From: Alphaproteobacteria bacterium
GTDB lineage: Bacteria > Pseudomonadota > Alphaproteobacteria > CAAGCB01 > CAG-977
Assembly (NCBI GenBank): GCA_021639925.1
Contig: JAJXEL010000073.1
Coordinates: 1 to 9,971, forward strand
Direction: 5' to 3'
DNA: 9,971 nucleotides
Below the pieces are notes generated by a model, which worked only from the letters and a program-made list of their open reading frames with translations, did no database searches and was not told the origin of the DNA. The first letter of the stretch is position 1. Every line of letters begins with the position of its first letter. The position numbers and the translations under genes were made by a program. Positions 1 through 5,485 of the stretch are shown one piece after another.

Positions 1-76
1 ATATATTTGTAACTATTCCTTTTGGCTGAAAAGGAGTATTCTATAAATAAGGTAGAAAATTATCGGCGAGGGTGCG

Positions 77-685
77 ATGAAAAGAACACAAGACAAAACG
101 ACATGTTGCTTAACAGCTGCGGTTTCTTTGGCTGTTGTGTTAACGGCTTCTGTGGCCAATGCGCAGGCTTTGCCGGCTGATCCCTGGGCTGCTCAGCAGC
201 AGGTTCAGCAGCCTGCTGCTCCGATAGCGGGGGTGCAAACCGGGGCAACAAGCGCAACGGTTGTCCAAACGCAGCAGGTCGGCCCTGTTGTTTACGGTTC
301 TCAGCCTTATCAGCCGACATATGAAGGCGGCAGCGATAATATCTGGAATACAAAAATGCCGGAATTTACCGGTGAAATGACAACATGGGGAACGGATTAC
401 GGTCAGCGCGCGACGGCACCGGAAGTGAATATCCATAATATGTTGTCTTTGACGCAGCATTTGCGCAATATGGGATATAAAATTCCCGATACGTTTGAAT
501 CGCGGATAAAAGCTGCTCCCAGCGCTGTGCGCAAGCGTATCTATAAAGCGATGAGTGATTTGGAACGTGCAAACGATCCTTTTTCAAAAGGGACGCGCTT
601 TGTGTTAGATCAATTCGAAGCCGAAACGGGATTGTCATATGATAATCTGATCGGTAATTCTTTGGATTTGATATCGAAGAAATAA
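77..685 (+). CDS. Secreted protein of unknown function with a C-terminal helical domain
   Basis: I do not recognise this 202-residue protein. Residues 1-29 form a Sec signal peptide (basic start KRTQDK, hydrophobic 12-27, AxA-type site ANA before Q30), so it should be periplasmic or secreted. Residues 30-115 are low complexity, rich in Gln, Ala, Pro, Gly and Thr, and probably disordered. Residues 116-202 look like a compact helical domain, with landmarks NMGYKIP (131-137) and ETGLSYDNL (183-191). That domain resembles residues 97-180 of the exported protein at 4161-4742 (GIALPEDLEEKIK and TTLGISFKDVL), which suggests a small paralogous family. The ATG has a close GAGGG (68-72) ribosome site. 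The gene ends 10 nt before a strong terminator and appears to be the last or only gene of its transcript. A TATAAA at 42-47 lacks a convincing -35, so its promoter is unresolved. Confidence 0.8.
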   Translation: MKRTQDKTTCCLTAAVSLAVVLTASVANAQALPADPWAAQQQVQQPAAPIAGVQTGATSATVVQTQQVGPVVYGSQPYQPTYEGGSDNIWNTKMPEFTGEMTTWGTDYGQRATAPEVNIHNMLSLTQHLRNMGYKIPDTFESRIKAAPSAVRKRIYKAMSDLERANDPFSKGTRFVLDQFEAETGLSYDNLIGNSLDLISKK

Positions 686-695
686 TCAAAAGCTT

Positions 696-728
696 AAAAA
701 AACACCGTCTGTTTCAGGCGGTGTTTTT
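696..728. terminator. Bidirectional intrinsic terminator between the 77-685 gene and larE
   Basis: CACCGTCTG (703-711) pairs with CAGGCGGTG (715-723), a 9-bp stem with one G-U pair in the rightward RNA and a 3-nt loop (or 5 nt if the last pair opens). It is flanked by seven A on the left (696-702) and five T on the right (724-728), so both RNAs end in a U-tract. It lies 10 nt after the rightward gene's stop and 11 nt after the larE stop, and therefore closes both convergent units. Confidence 0.9.
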
Positions 729-739
729 GTGTAAGGAAA

Positions 740-1561
740 TTATTTTTCCTTTGTTTTTGATATATCCATACTGCCGGACCGGAAACCTTCCAGATCAAGC
801 GTTACATAAGAAAAACCAAGTTTTTTTAAATATTTTGTTATTTTTTCGGCATGCTGCAGAACGGCCGCAAAGCTGTCCGGAGTGGTTTCGATACGGGCAA
901 TATCGTTATGACAACGCAGGCGGATATTTTTGCTTTGCGGCAGAATTTTCCATAAAAAATCCTCCCCTGATCCGGCTTTGTTTATTTTTTCAGCGCAAAG
1001 TTCCGTATCATATTCAAAACGGGTTGCCAGACACGGCGCGGACGGTTTGGCGGCATTTTTTACCCCGATTTCCGCGGCTGTCCGGCGGATTTCCGCTTTT
1101 GAAATTCCTAATTCCGCCAGAGGGGACAAAACGCCGAGTTCTTTTAAAGCTTTCAGTCCGGGGCGGTAAACGTTTAAATCATCTGCGTTTGTTCCGTCAA
1201 TAACTATGTTTAATCCTTTTTCCCGGGCAATGACGGTTAAGCGGGTGAAAATATCTTTTTTGCACCAGTAGCAGCGGTCGGTACGGTTATTTTTAACGGC
1301 GGGCAGAGAAAGCGGATCGGTTTGAAACGGGATAAGTTCTGTATCGTATAAAGCGCACAGGGAGCGTACATCGTTGATATCCAGTTTTTTTTGAAAAACG
1401 GATTGCGCGTAAAAAGCCGCAGCCGGAAAGGGCTGCTCTTTATACAGGTCATGTAAAACCGCCAGCAACAGCGTACTGTCCGTTCCGCCGGAAAAAGCCA
1501 GGGCAATTCCGGCGGGACATAACGGACGCAGATATTCTTTTAAACGTTCAGCGGCGTTCAT
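740..1561 (-). CDS. larE: LarE, ATP-dependent sulfur transferase of nickel-pincer cofactor synthesis
   Basis: LarE activates the carboxylates of pyridinium-3,5-biscarboxylate mononucleotide with ATP and converts them to thiocarboxylates, acting between LarB and LarC in the cytoplasm. The 273-residue length is normal for the family. Visible landmarks are the PP-loop FSGGTDST (23-30), RCYWCKKDIF (96-105), DGTNADD (122-128), PSAPCLATR (173-181) and the C-terminal GFRSGSMD (259-266). Cys177 matches the sulfur-donor Cys of the Lactobacillus enzyme. Cys97 and Cys100 are extra, which points to the three-cysteine, [4Fe-4S]-dependent class rather than the sacrificial single-Cys class (inference from family knowledge). 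I chose the ATG at 1561 because GGAAAAAGAAG precedes it and the family N-terminus aligns there. The reading frame stays open to 1669, but the extra 36 residues do not look like LarE and lie inside larC. It overlaps the larC end by 14 nt and is the last gene of the operon. Confidence 0.93.
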   Translation of the reverse strand: MNAAERLKEYLRPLCPAGIALAFSGGTDSTLLLAVLHDLYKEQPFPAAAFYAQSVFQKKLDINDVRSLCALYDTELIPFQTDPLSLPAVKNNRTDRCYWCKKDIFTRLTVIAREKGLNIVIDGTNADDLNVYRPGLKALKELGVLSPLAELGISKAEIRRTAAEIGVKNAAKPSAPCLATRFEYDTELCAEKINKAGSGEDFLWKILPQSKNIRLRCHNDIARIETTPDSFAAVLQHAEKITKYLKKLGFSYVTLDLEGFRSGSMDISKTKEK

Positions 1562-2750
1562 CTTCTTTTTCCGCCAGCAAAGCCGCCTGTTCGTAAAGAA
1601 TCCGCAGCGGCCGGCCGGATTTTTCTGCCGCAGCCCTGACACTTTCATATTCGGGATAATACCGGACAATGTCGCCGAGAAAACATTTTTTTACGGCGAT
1701 ATCCGCTTCCGGCAAAGAAACGGTCATCATTGCGCGGGCCATGCAGGTTCTGTCGACCGGGTATTTCCGCAATCCGATCGTGGAAGTATAGCGAAAAACG
1801 GTTTTTTCTATTTTTTCCAGTTCTTTTTCTCCGGTTATTATCCGCAAAATATATGCCGGACGGTTTTTTTTCATAAAACAGGGGATAAAATGAATGTCGC
1901 GCGCGCCTGCCGCCGTCAGTTTTTCCATGGCAAAACCCAATTCTTCGCCGGCTGCGTCGTCAATATTACATTCAACGATATAAATCTGATCGTCATTCGG
2001 GGTTTCTTCGATCAGCATGGCCCGCAGCAGATTAGCGCGCCCGAAATCACGTTTGCCTAATCCTGTTCCCGTTTTGATGATTTTGTATTGCTTCGGCAGC
2101 GATGATTGTGTCCGCAGGGCTGCGGCAATGGCGATCCCCGTCGGCGTTACCATTTCGCCCGTCACGGCGCAAGGACGCAGCGGTATGCCGTATTGTTCCG
2201 CAATATTCAATACCGCCGGAACGGGGACGGGCAGATCGCCGTGCTGACAGCTGACGAACCCCGAACCTTCGGTTAATCCGGTAACGACACAGCCGGTGAT
2301 ATTTAAATCATCAATCAAAACTGCGGCGGAAATAATATCGACAATCGAATCAACGGCGCCGACTTCGTGAAAATGAACTTCGCCGACAGGGCAACCGTGA
2401 GCTTTGCTTTCTGCCTGCGCGACAATTAAAAAAATCTTTTTGGCCAGCTCTTTGGCCCGGTCGGTCATTCGCGCCTGTTCAATGACGGTATAAATGTCGT
2501 CTAAGCGGCGGTGTTCATGGGAATGATGATGTTCATGGGCATGGTGATGTTCATGCAGAATAACGTCAAAGTCATATCCGGTAATGCCGTAAGACTGTTT
2601 GGAAGAAATACGGTAATCAAATTCTTTGACGGTCAGGCTTTTTAAAGCCTGATCCAGTTTTTGCGCGTCAGCTCCCAGATCCAGCAGCGCCGCGACAGTC
2701 ATGTCGCCGCTGATACCGCAGGCTCCTTCCAAATACAGAACAGTATTCAT
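1548..2750 (-). CDS. larC: LarC, nickel insertion protein (CTP-dependent nickel cyclometallase), unsplit
   Basis: LarC inserts Ni into the dithiocarboxylated pyridinium mononucleotide, the last step of NPN cofactor synthesis, and uses CTP. The 400 residues form one uninterrupted frame covering both halves that in lactobacilli are called LarC1 and LarC2 and are joined by a programmed frameshift. Family motifs are visible: LEGACGISGDM at the N-terminus (7-17), HFHEVGAVDSIVDI (126-139), HGDLPVPVPAV (170-180), TPTGIAIA (202-209), ECNIDDAAGEELGFAME (260-276) and MKKNRPAYIL (293-302). A His-rich segment (66-80, units HEHHHA/HEHHHS/HEH) probably binds or stores nickel. The start overlaps the larB stop as ATGA, with GGAAGG upstream, which implies translational coupling. 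The 3' end overlaps larE. No frameshift or missing motif is apparent. Confidence 0.95.
   Translation of the reverse strand: MNTVLYLEGACGISGDMTVAALLDLGADAQKLDQALKSLTVKEFDYRISSKQSYGITGYDFDVILHEHHHAHEHHHSHEHRRLDDIYTVIEQARMTDRAKELAKKIFLIVAQAESKAHGCPVGEVHFHEVGAVDSIVDIISAAVLIDDLNITGCVVTGLTEGSGFVSCQHGDLPVPVPAVLNIAEQYGIPLRPCAVTGEMVTPTGIAIAAALRTQSSLPKQYKIIKTGTGLGKRDFGRANLLRAMLIEETPNDDQIYIVECNIDDAAGEELGFAMEKLTAAGARDIHFIPCFMKKNRPAYILRIITGEKELEKIEKTVFRYTSTIGLRKYPVDRTCMARAMMTVSLPEADIAVKKCFLGDIVRYYPEYESVRAAAEKSGRPLRILYEQAALLAEKEDERR
2511..2555 (-). repeat. Imperfect 18-bp tandem repeat encoding the LarC histidine-rich segment
   Basis: Two 18-bp units and a partial third encode HEHHHA, HEHHHS and HEH (LarC residues 66-80). 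The near-identical DNA units suggest growth by tandem duplication. The length may vary between strains. Confidence 0.7.
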
Positions 2751-3433
2751 GTTGTTTTCCTTCCGATCAGTCTGATAATTTTACAGGCCAGTACGCCTGC
2801 GCCGAATCCGTTGTCAATGTTAACGACGGAAACTCCTTCGGCACAGGAATTAAGCATGGTTAACAAAGCCGATATTCCCGCGAAAGAAGCGCCGTAACCG
2901 ACAGACGTCGGCACGGCAATGACGGGCAGATCAACCAGTCCGGCAATAACGCCGGGCAGAGCGCCTTCCATTCCGGCGACGGCAATGATTACGTCGGCTT
3001 TGCGGATATCGTCCAATTTGGCAAATAACCGGTGAATCCCGGCGACGCCGACGTCAAAGCAGCGTTCTACGTCAGCCCCGAAAAATTCGGCTGTTCCGGC
3101 GGCTTCCTGCGCGATCGGCAAATCGGCTGTTCCGCCCGTACAAACGGCGATTTTCCTGTTTAGACGCGGCTGAACACCTTTTTTTAAACTGATTATTTTT
3201 GAAACGGGATCGTATTGAACGTCGGAAATTTCCCTGCGGACGAATTCAAACTGCTCAATACTGCATTTTGTTCCCAAAACGGATTTGTTTTTTCGGGAAA
3301 AAGTCTGCAAAATGGCGGCCAGCTGTTCTTTTGTTTTTCCGGGACAGAAAATCGTTTCGTTCATGCCCGTTCTGTCTGCACGGCTGATGTCCAGTTTGGC
3401 AAAGCCCAGGTCTGTAAAATGATCGGAAGTCAT
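2747..3433 (-). CDS. larB: LarB, nicotinic acid adenine dinucleotide carboxylase/hydrolase
   Basis: LarB starts NPN cofactor synthesis. It carboxylates the pyridinium ring of NaAD at C5 and hydrolyses the phosphoanhydride, giving pyridinium-3,5-biscarboxylate mononucleotide. It is related to PurE (AIR carboxylase). In this 228-residue protein the PurE-like half begins near residue 92. Motifs are CTGGTADLPIAQEA (98-111), DVGVAGIHRL (127-136), VAGMEGALPGVIAGL (152-166), PTSVGYGASF (175-184), LNSC (194-197) and VNIDNGFGAG (204-213). The N-terminal part includes FCPGKTKEQ (29-37), also usual for LarB. The start at 3433 has AAGGA about 9 nt upstream. It is first in larB-larC-larE and its stop overlaps the larC start by 4 nt (ATGA). 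A promoter and a palindrome lie directly upstream. Confidence 0.95.
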   Translation of the reverse strand: MTSDHFTDLGFAKLDISRADRTGMNETIFCPGKTKEQLAAILQTFSRKNKSVLGTKCSIEQFEFVRREISDVQYDPVSKIISLKKGVQPRLNRKIAVCTGGTADLPIAQEAAGTAEFFGADVERCFDVGVAGIHRLFAKLDDIRKADVIIAVAGMEGALPGVIAGLVDLPVIAVPTSVGYGASFAGISALLTMLNSCAEGVSVVNIDNGFGAGVLACKIIRLIGRKTT

Positions 3434-3443
3434 AGCTGTGTTC

Positions 3444-3490
3444 CTTAGAAATTTTTTCTAAGATAACAGTTGAAGTTGGCTTTAAGTCAA
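3444..3490 (-). promoter_or_regulatory. Putative larBCE promoter with an overlapping palindromic operator or leader hairpin
   Basis: On the minus strand, TTGACT (3490-3485) is a good -35. TATCTT (3465-3460), preceded by TG as in an extended -10, lies 19 nt away, which is a long spacer. A perfect 8-bp inverted repeat, CTTAGAAA-3 nt-TTTCTAAG, spans 3444-3462. It overlaps the -10 and likely start site and ends in the AAGGA ribosome-binding region, 11 nt before the larB ATG. As DNA it would suit a repressor dimer. As RNA a hairpin could mask the ribosome site. The boxes and symmetry are seen directly. The regulatory role is inference. Confidence 0.55.
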
Positions 3491-3527
3491 TATCTTTTTT
3501 TCTCAAAAGAAAATATTCCTGAAAAAA

Positions 3528-4007
3528 TCAGACAAGGAAAAACCAGATATTTAACGCGCCGACAAAAATCAGCAGACAACCGTAAGGGACCAGCATATAA
3601 GCTGAAAGCAGGTCGATTTTTCTGAAAGTTGAGAATGTCAGTGTCAAAAGGATAAAGGCGGTAAATAAATCGAACAAAGCCGTTCCGAAAAAACGCAGTC
3701 CGAAAAAAATACCCAGCCATAAAAGTCCCAGAACAAACTGCGCCCAGAAAAGCAAAACGGCTGTTTCATACATCTTTTTTTGGGGGTGTTCCGCCACTAT
3801 GCCGAAAGCCAGCCCCTGCAGCAAATAGGACAGAACGCAGAAAATATACAGAAAAACAGACGAAACCGGCAGTTCCAGATACGTATTTTCATACTGGATT
3901 TTATTCCAGTATTCTTCCAGCGTAAAAGCAAACAAGACCCCCGCGGCAACGCATAACAACAGAAATAACAAAATATGTGTTTTGAAAACAGACAGTTTTT
4001 GCGGCAT
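3528..4007 (-). CDS. tspO: TspO/MBR-family membrane protein (tryptophan-rich sensory protein), divergent
   Basis: TspO/MBR proteins are five-helix membrane proteins that bind porphyrins, haem or cholesterol-like ligands; in alphaproteobacteria one modulates tetrapyrrole and photosystem gene expression. This 159-residue protein has the family length and five hydrophobic segments (about 11-29, 48-72, 80-97, 107-126 and 133-157). The C-terminal part fits best: WAQFVLGLLWLGIFFGLRF (88-106), a TLTFSTFRKID stretch (122-132), MLVPYGC (138-144) and ALNIW (151-155). The first loop is short, and the usual PPxWVFxxVW signature is reduced to LPVSSVFLYIF (46-56), so ligand binding may differ. I chose the ATG at 4007 because a strong GGAGG (4019-4015) sits 7 nt upstream. 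An upstream in-frame ATG at 4067 would add a basic, non-family extension. larB lies 94 nt downstream on the same strand but has its own promoter. Confidence 0.8.
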   Translation of the reverse strand: MPQKLSVFKTHILLFLLLCVAAGVLFAFTLEEYWNKIQYENTYLELPVSSVFLYIFCVLSYLLQGLAFGIVAEHPQKKMYETAVLLFWAQFVLGLLWLGIFFGLRFFGTALFDLFTAFILLTLTFSTFRKIDLLSAYMLVPYGCLLIFVGALNIWFFLV

Positions 4008-4014
4008 TTTATTT

Positions 4015-4019
4015 CCTCC
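4015..4019 (-). promoter_or_regulatory. Strong ribosome binding site that fixes the tspO start
   Basis: GGAGG on the minus strand lies 7 nt before the ATG at 4007. The alternative ATG codons further upstream, at 4067 and 4034, have no comparable site. Confidence 0.75.
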
Positions 4020-4076
4020 GGTCCGGATTATCATGCGCCTGTTTTTACGGGATAGAAAGATAAGCAAGATGTTATA

Positions 4077-4102
4077 TCTGTCGGTTTAACAGATTTCTGT
4101 CG
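4077..4102. promoter_or_regulatory. Repeat-rich divergent intergenic region between tspO and the 4161 gene
   Basis: The direct repeat TCTGTCG occurs at 4077-4083 and 4096-4102 (19 nt apart), and a 12-bp palindrome ACAGATTTCTGT lies at 4089-4100. It sits in the 153-nt gap between two divergent genes, where an operator would be expected. TATATT at 4123-4128 could be a -10 for the rightward gene, but no good -35 is present. Function is inference and the repeats are short enough to be chance. Confidence 0.3.
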
Positions 4103-4160
4103 CAAAAATAAAGGTTTTGAGGTATATTAAAAAATCCTTTGTCTGACAAGAGGTTTCGGT

Positions 4161-4742
4161 ATGACTTTGTTTAAAATTTTTCTTGCCGTTTTGTTTTTTA
4201 ACGCCTTTAGCTTTTCTGCCTGCGCCGAAAGTATTTCCGAAGCGGCCTCCAGAATTTCCGGAGCGAAAGAAAAAAAAGCCGAATTGGAAAAAGAATCCGT
4301 CAAAGCCGGACAGCAAATTCAGGATATCGGCAATCTGACAATCGAAGATTTCCTGGAACTGGAAGCCGTGCCCGAAGGAATGGACGCCGTTTCCGCACAG
4401 GCTTTGCACGGGGCGGATCAGGGATTTGATTTTATGACGACGAATCAGGCCGTGCAATCAATTGCGGCTATGCGCAAACAGGGAATTGCTCTGCCGGAAG
4501 ACTTGGAAGAAAAAATCAAAAAAAATCCGGAAATGGCTTCGCAGCTGATGGACGAAGCTTTTGAAACAATTCCGCCGGCTCAGGTCAAAGACAAAGACGA
4601 CATCGCCCAGCAGCGCCGGTCGGCAATCAAAGACGCAGAAACAACGCTGGGGATCAGTTTTAAAGATGTTTTGGAAAATCAAAAGAAAATGATGACGCCG
4701 GCTTCTTCTCAGAAAGGCAGACGGGGCAGACGCAGACAATGA
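4161..4742 (+). CDS. Exported protein of unknown function, possibly a lipoprotein, coupled to trmJ
   Basis: I do not recognise this 193-residue protein. Residues 1-22 form an export signal. The only cysteine (Cys21) sits in FSAC, which can be read as a lipobox, while ACA before E23 would also fit signal peptidase I, so lipoprotein versus soluble periplasmic is open. Residues 24-58 are charged and probably helical or coiled-coil. Residues 97-180 resemble the C-terminal domain of the 77-685 protein: GIALPEDLEEKIK (108-120) matches GYKIPDTFESRIK, and TTLGISFKDVL (161-171) matches ETGLSYDNL. The C-terminus is very basic (KGRRGRRRQ), unlike the acidic middle. AAGAGG precedes the start. The stop overlaps the trmJ ATG as ATGA, so the genes are probably co-transcribed and coupled, although no functional link is evident. 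Confidence 0.8.
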   Translation: MTLFKIFLAVLFFNAFSFSACAESISEAASRISGAKEKKAELEKESVKAGQQIQDIGNLTIEDFLELEAVPEGMDAVSAQALHGADQGFDFMTTNQAVQSIAAMRKQGIALPEDLEEKIKKNPEMASQLMDEAFETIPPAQVKDKDDIAQQRRSAIKDAETTLGISFKDVLENQKKMMTPASSQKGRRGRRRQ

Positions 4743-5485
4743 TATCCGAACCGGATCAGGGGACAATTCCGGCCCCTGTGTTTATTTTAGTCCGCCCTCA
4801 GCTGGCCGAAAACGTCGGAACGGCCGCGCGGGCAATGATGAATTGCCGTATCGATGAAATGCGCCTGGTTGATCCTGACGAAGACCATTTGTGCGACAGG
4901 GCGGTCGCGGCTTCTTCGGGCGCGGGGGAAATCCTGCGTCATGCCAAAGTTTTCGGATCGGTTAAAGAAGCCGTCGGCGATCTGCAGAAAGTATACGCGA
5001 CAACGGGCCGTCCCCGCGATATGATCAAACCTGTTTTAACAGGGCAGGGCATGGCAAAGGAAATTCAGGCCGGGCGGCTGCAGGGGATTAAATACGGCGT
5101 TTTGTTCGGCCCGGAAAGAACCGGGTTGGAAAACGACGATCTGGCCTATGCCGATGCGATCGTGAATATTCCCTTAAATCCGAAACACTGTTCTTTAAAT
5201 CTGGCGCAGGCGGTATTGTTGGCCGGATATGAAATTTTCAGACTTTCTGACGTAACGGCGGACAAGTTTTTATCTATGCCGAATACGGAACCGGCCAATA
5301 AAGCGGAAACCGAACACCTGTTTGATCATTTGGAACAGGAACTGGAAGCGGCCGGTTATTTTAAATCGCCGGAAAAGCGCCCGCGCATGATGCGTAATCT
5401 GCGCAATATCTTTATGCGGGCAGAACTGACGTCGCAGGACGTCCGCACATTGCACGGGGTGATCGCCGATTTGGCGCGCCGTTAA
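4739..5485 (+). CDS. trmJ: TrmJ, tRNA (cytidine/uridine-32) 2'-O-methyltransferase
   Basis: This is a SPOUT-class (SpoU/TrmH superfamily) methyltransferase that uses S-adenosylmethionine to methylate the ribose of tRNA position 32. All three SpoU motifs are visible: ENVGTAARAMMN (24-35, with the conserved Asn and Arg), LFGPERTGL (122-130), and IPLNPKHCSLNLAQAV (144-159), whose Asn-Leu-x-Gln portion helps form the knotted AdoMet site. The C-terminal helical extension with YFKSPEKRPRMMRNLRNIF (207-225) is typical of TrmJ and separates it from TrmL and TrmH. At 248 residues it matches the family length. It is the second gene after the exported protein at 4161 (4-nt overlap) and meets the leftward Cys-rich gene tail to tail, the two stop codons sharing bases 5483-5484. 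Position 32 specificity is inferred from the family. Confidence 0.93.
   Translation: MISEPDQGTIPAPVFILVRPQLAENVGTAARAMMNCRIDEMRLVDPDEDHLCDRAVAASSGAGEILRHAKVFGSVKEAVGDLQKVYATTGRPRDMIKPVLTGQGMAKEIQAGRLQGIKYGVLFGPERTGLENDDLAYADAIVNIPLNPKHCSLNLAQAVLLAGYEIFRLSDVTADKFLSMPNTEPANKAETEHLFDHLEQELEAAGYFKSPEKRPRMMRNLRNIFMRAELTSQDVRTLHGVIADLARR

Noticed and set aside
22..49. Promoter for the 77-685 gene (TTGGCT with TAAATA or TATAAA)
   Set aside because: The spacers are 14-16 nt with poor boxes. An AT-rich -10-like region is present but no pair is convincing.
721..1203. 160-residue plus-strand open frame across larE
   Set aside because: It is antisense to a clearly conserved gene, begins in the terminator, and has no ribosome site or recognisable motif.
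1562..1669. Longer larE reading frame starting at 1669 (309 residues)
   Set aside because: The extra 36 residues lie within larC, are basic and non-family, and the ATG at 1561 has a proper ribosome site and aligns with the LarE N-terminus.
2017..2247. Plus-strand open frames across larC and larB
   Set aside because: They are antisense shadows of strongly conserved proteins and have no start signals.
3491..3527. Terminator between tspO and larB
   Set aside because: Only a weak all-AT hairpin (TTTTCT/AGAAAA) is possible, so I do not call it.
4086..4457. 123-residue minus-strand open frame opposite the 4161 gene
   Set aside because: Its Phe-rich composition mirrors the AAA/GAA codons of the opposite strand. 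The sense gene has a signal peptide, a ribosome site and coupling to trmJ.
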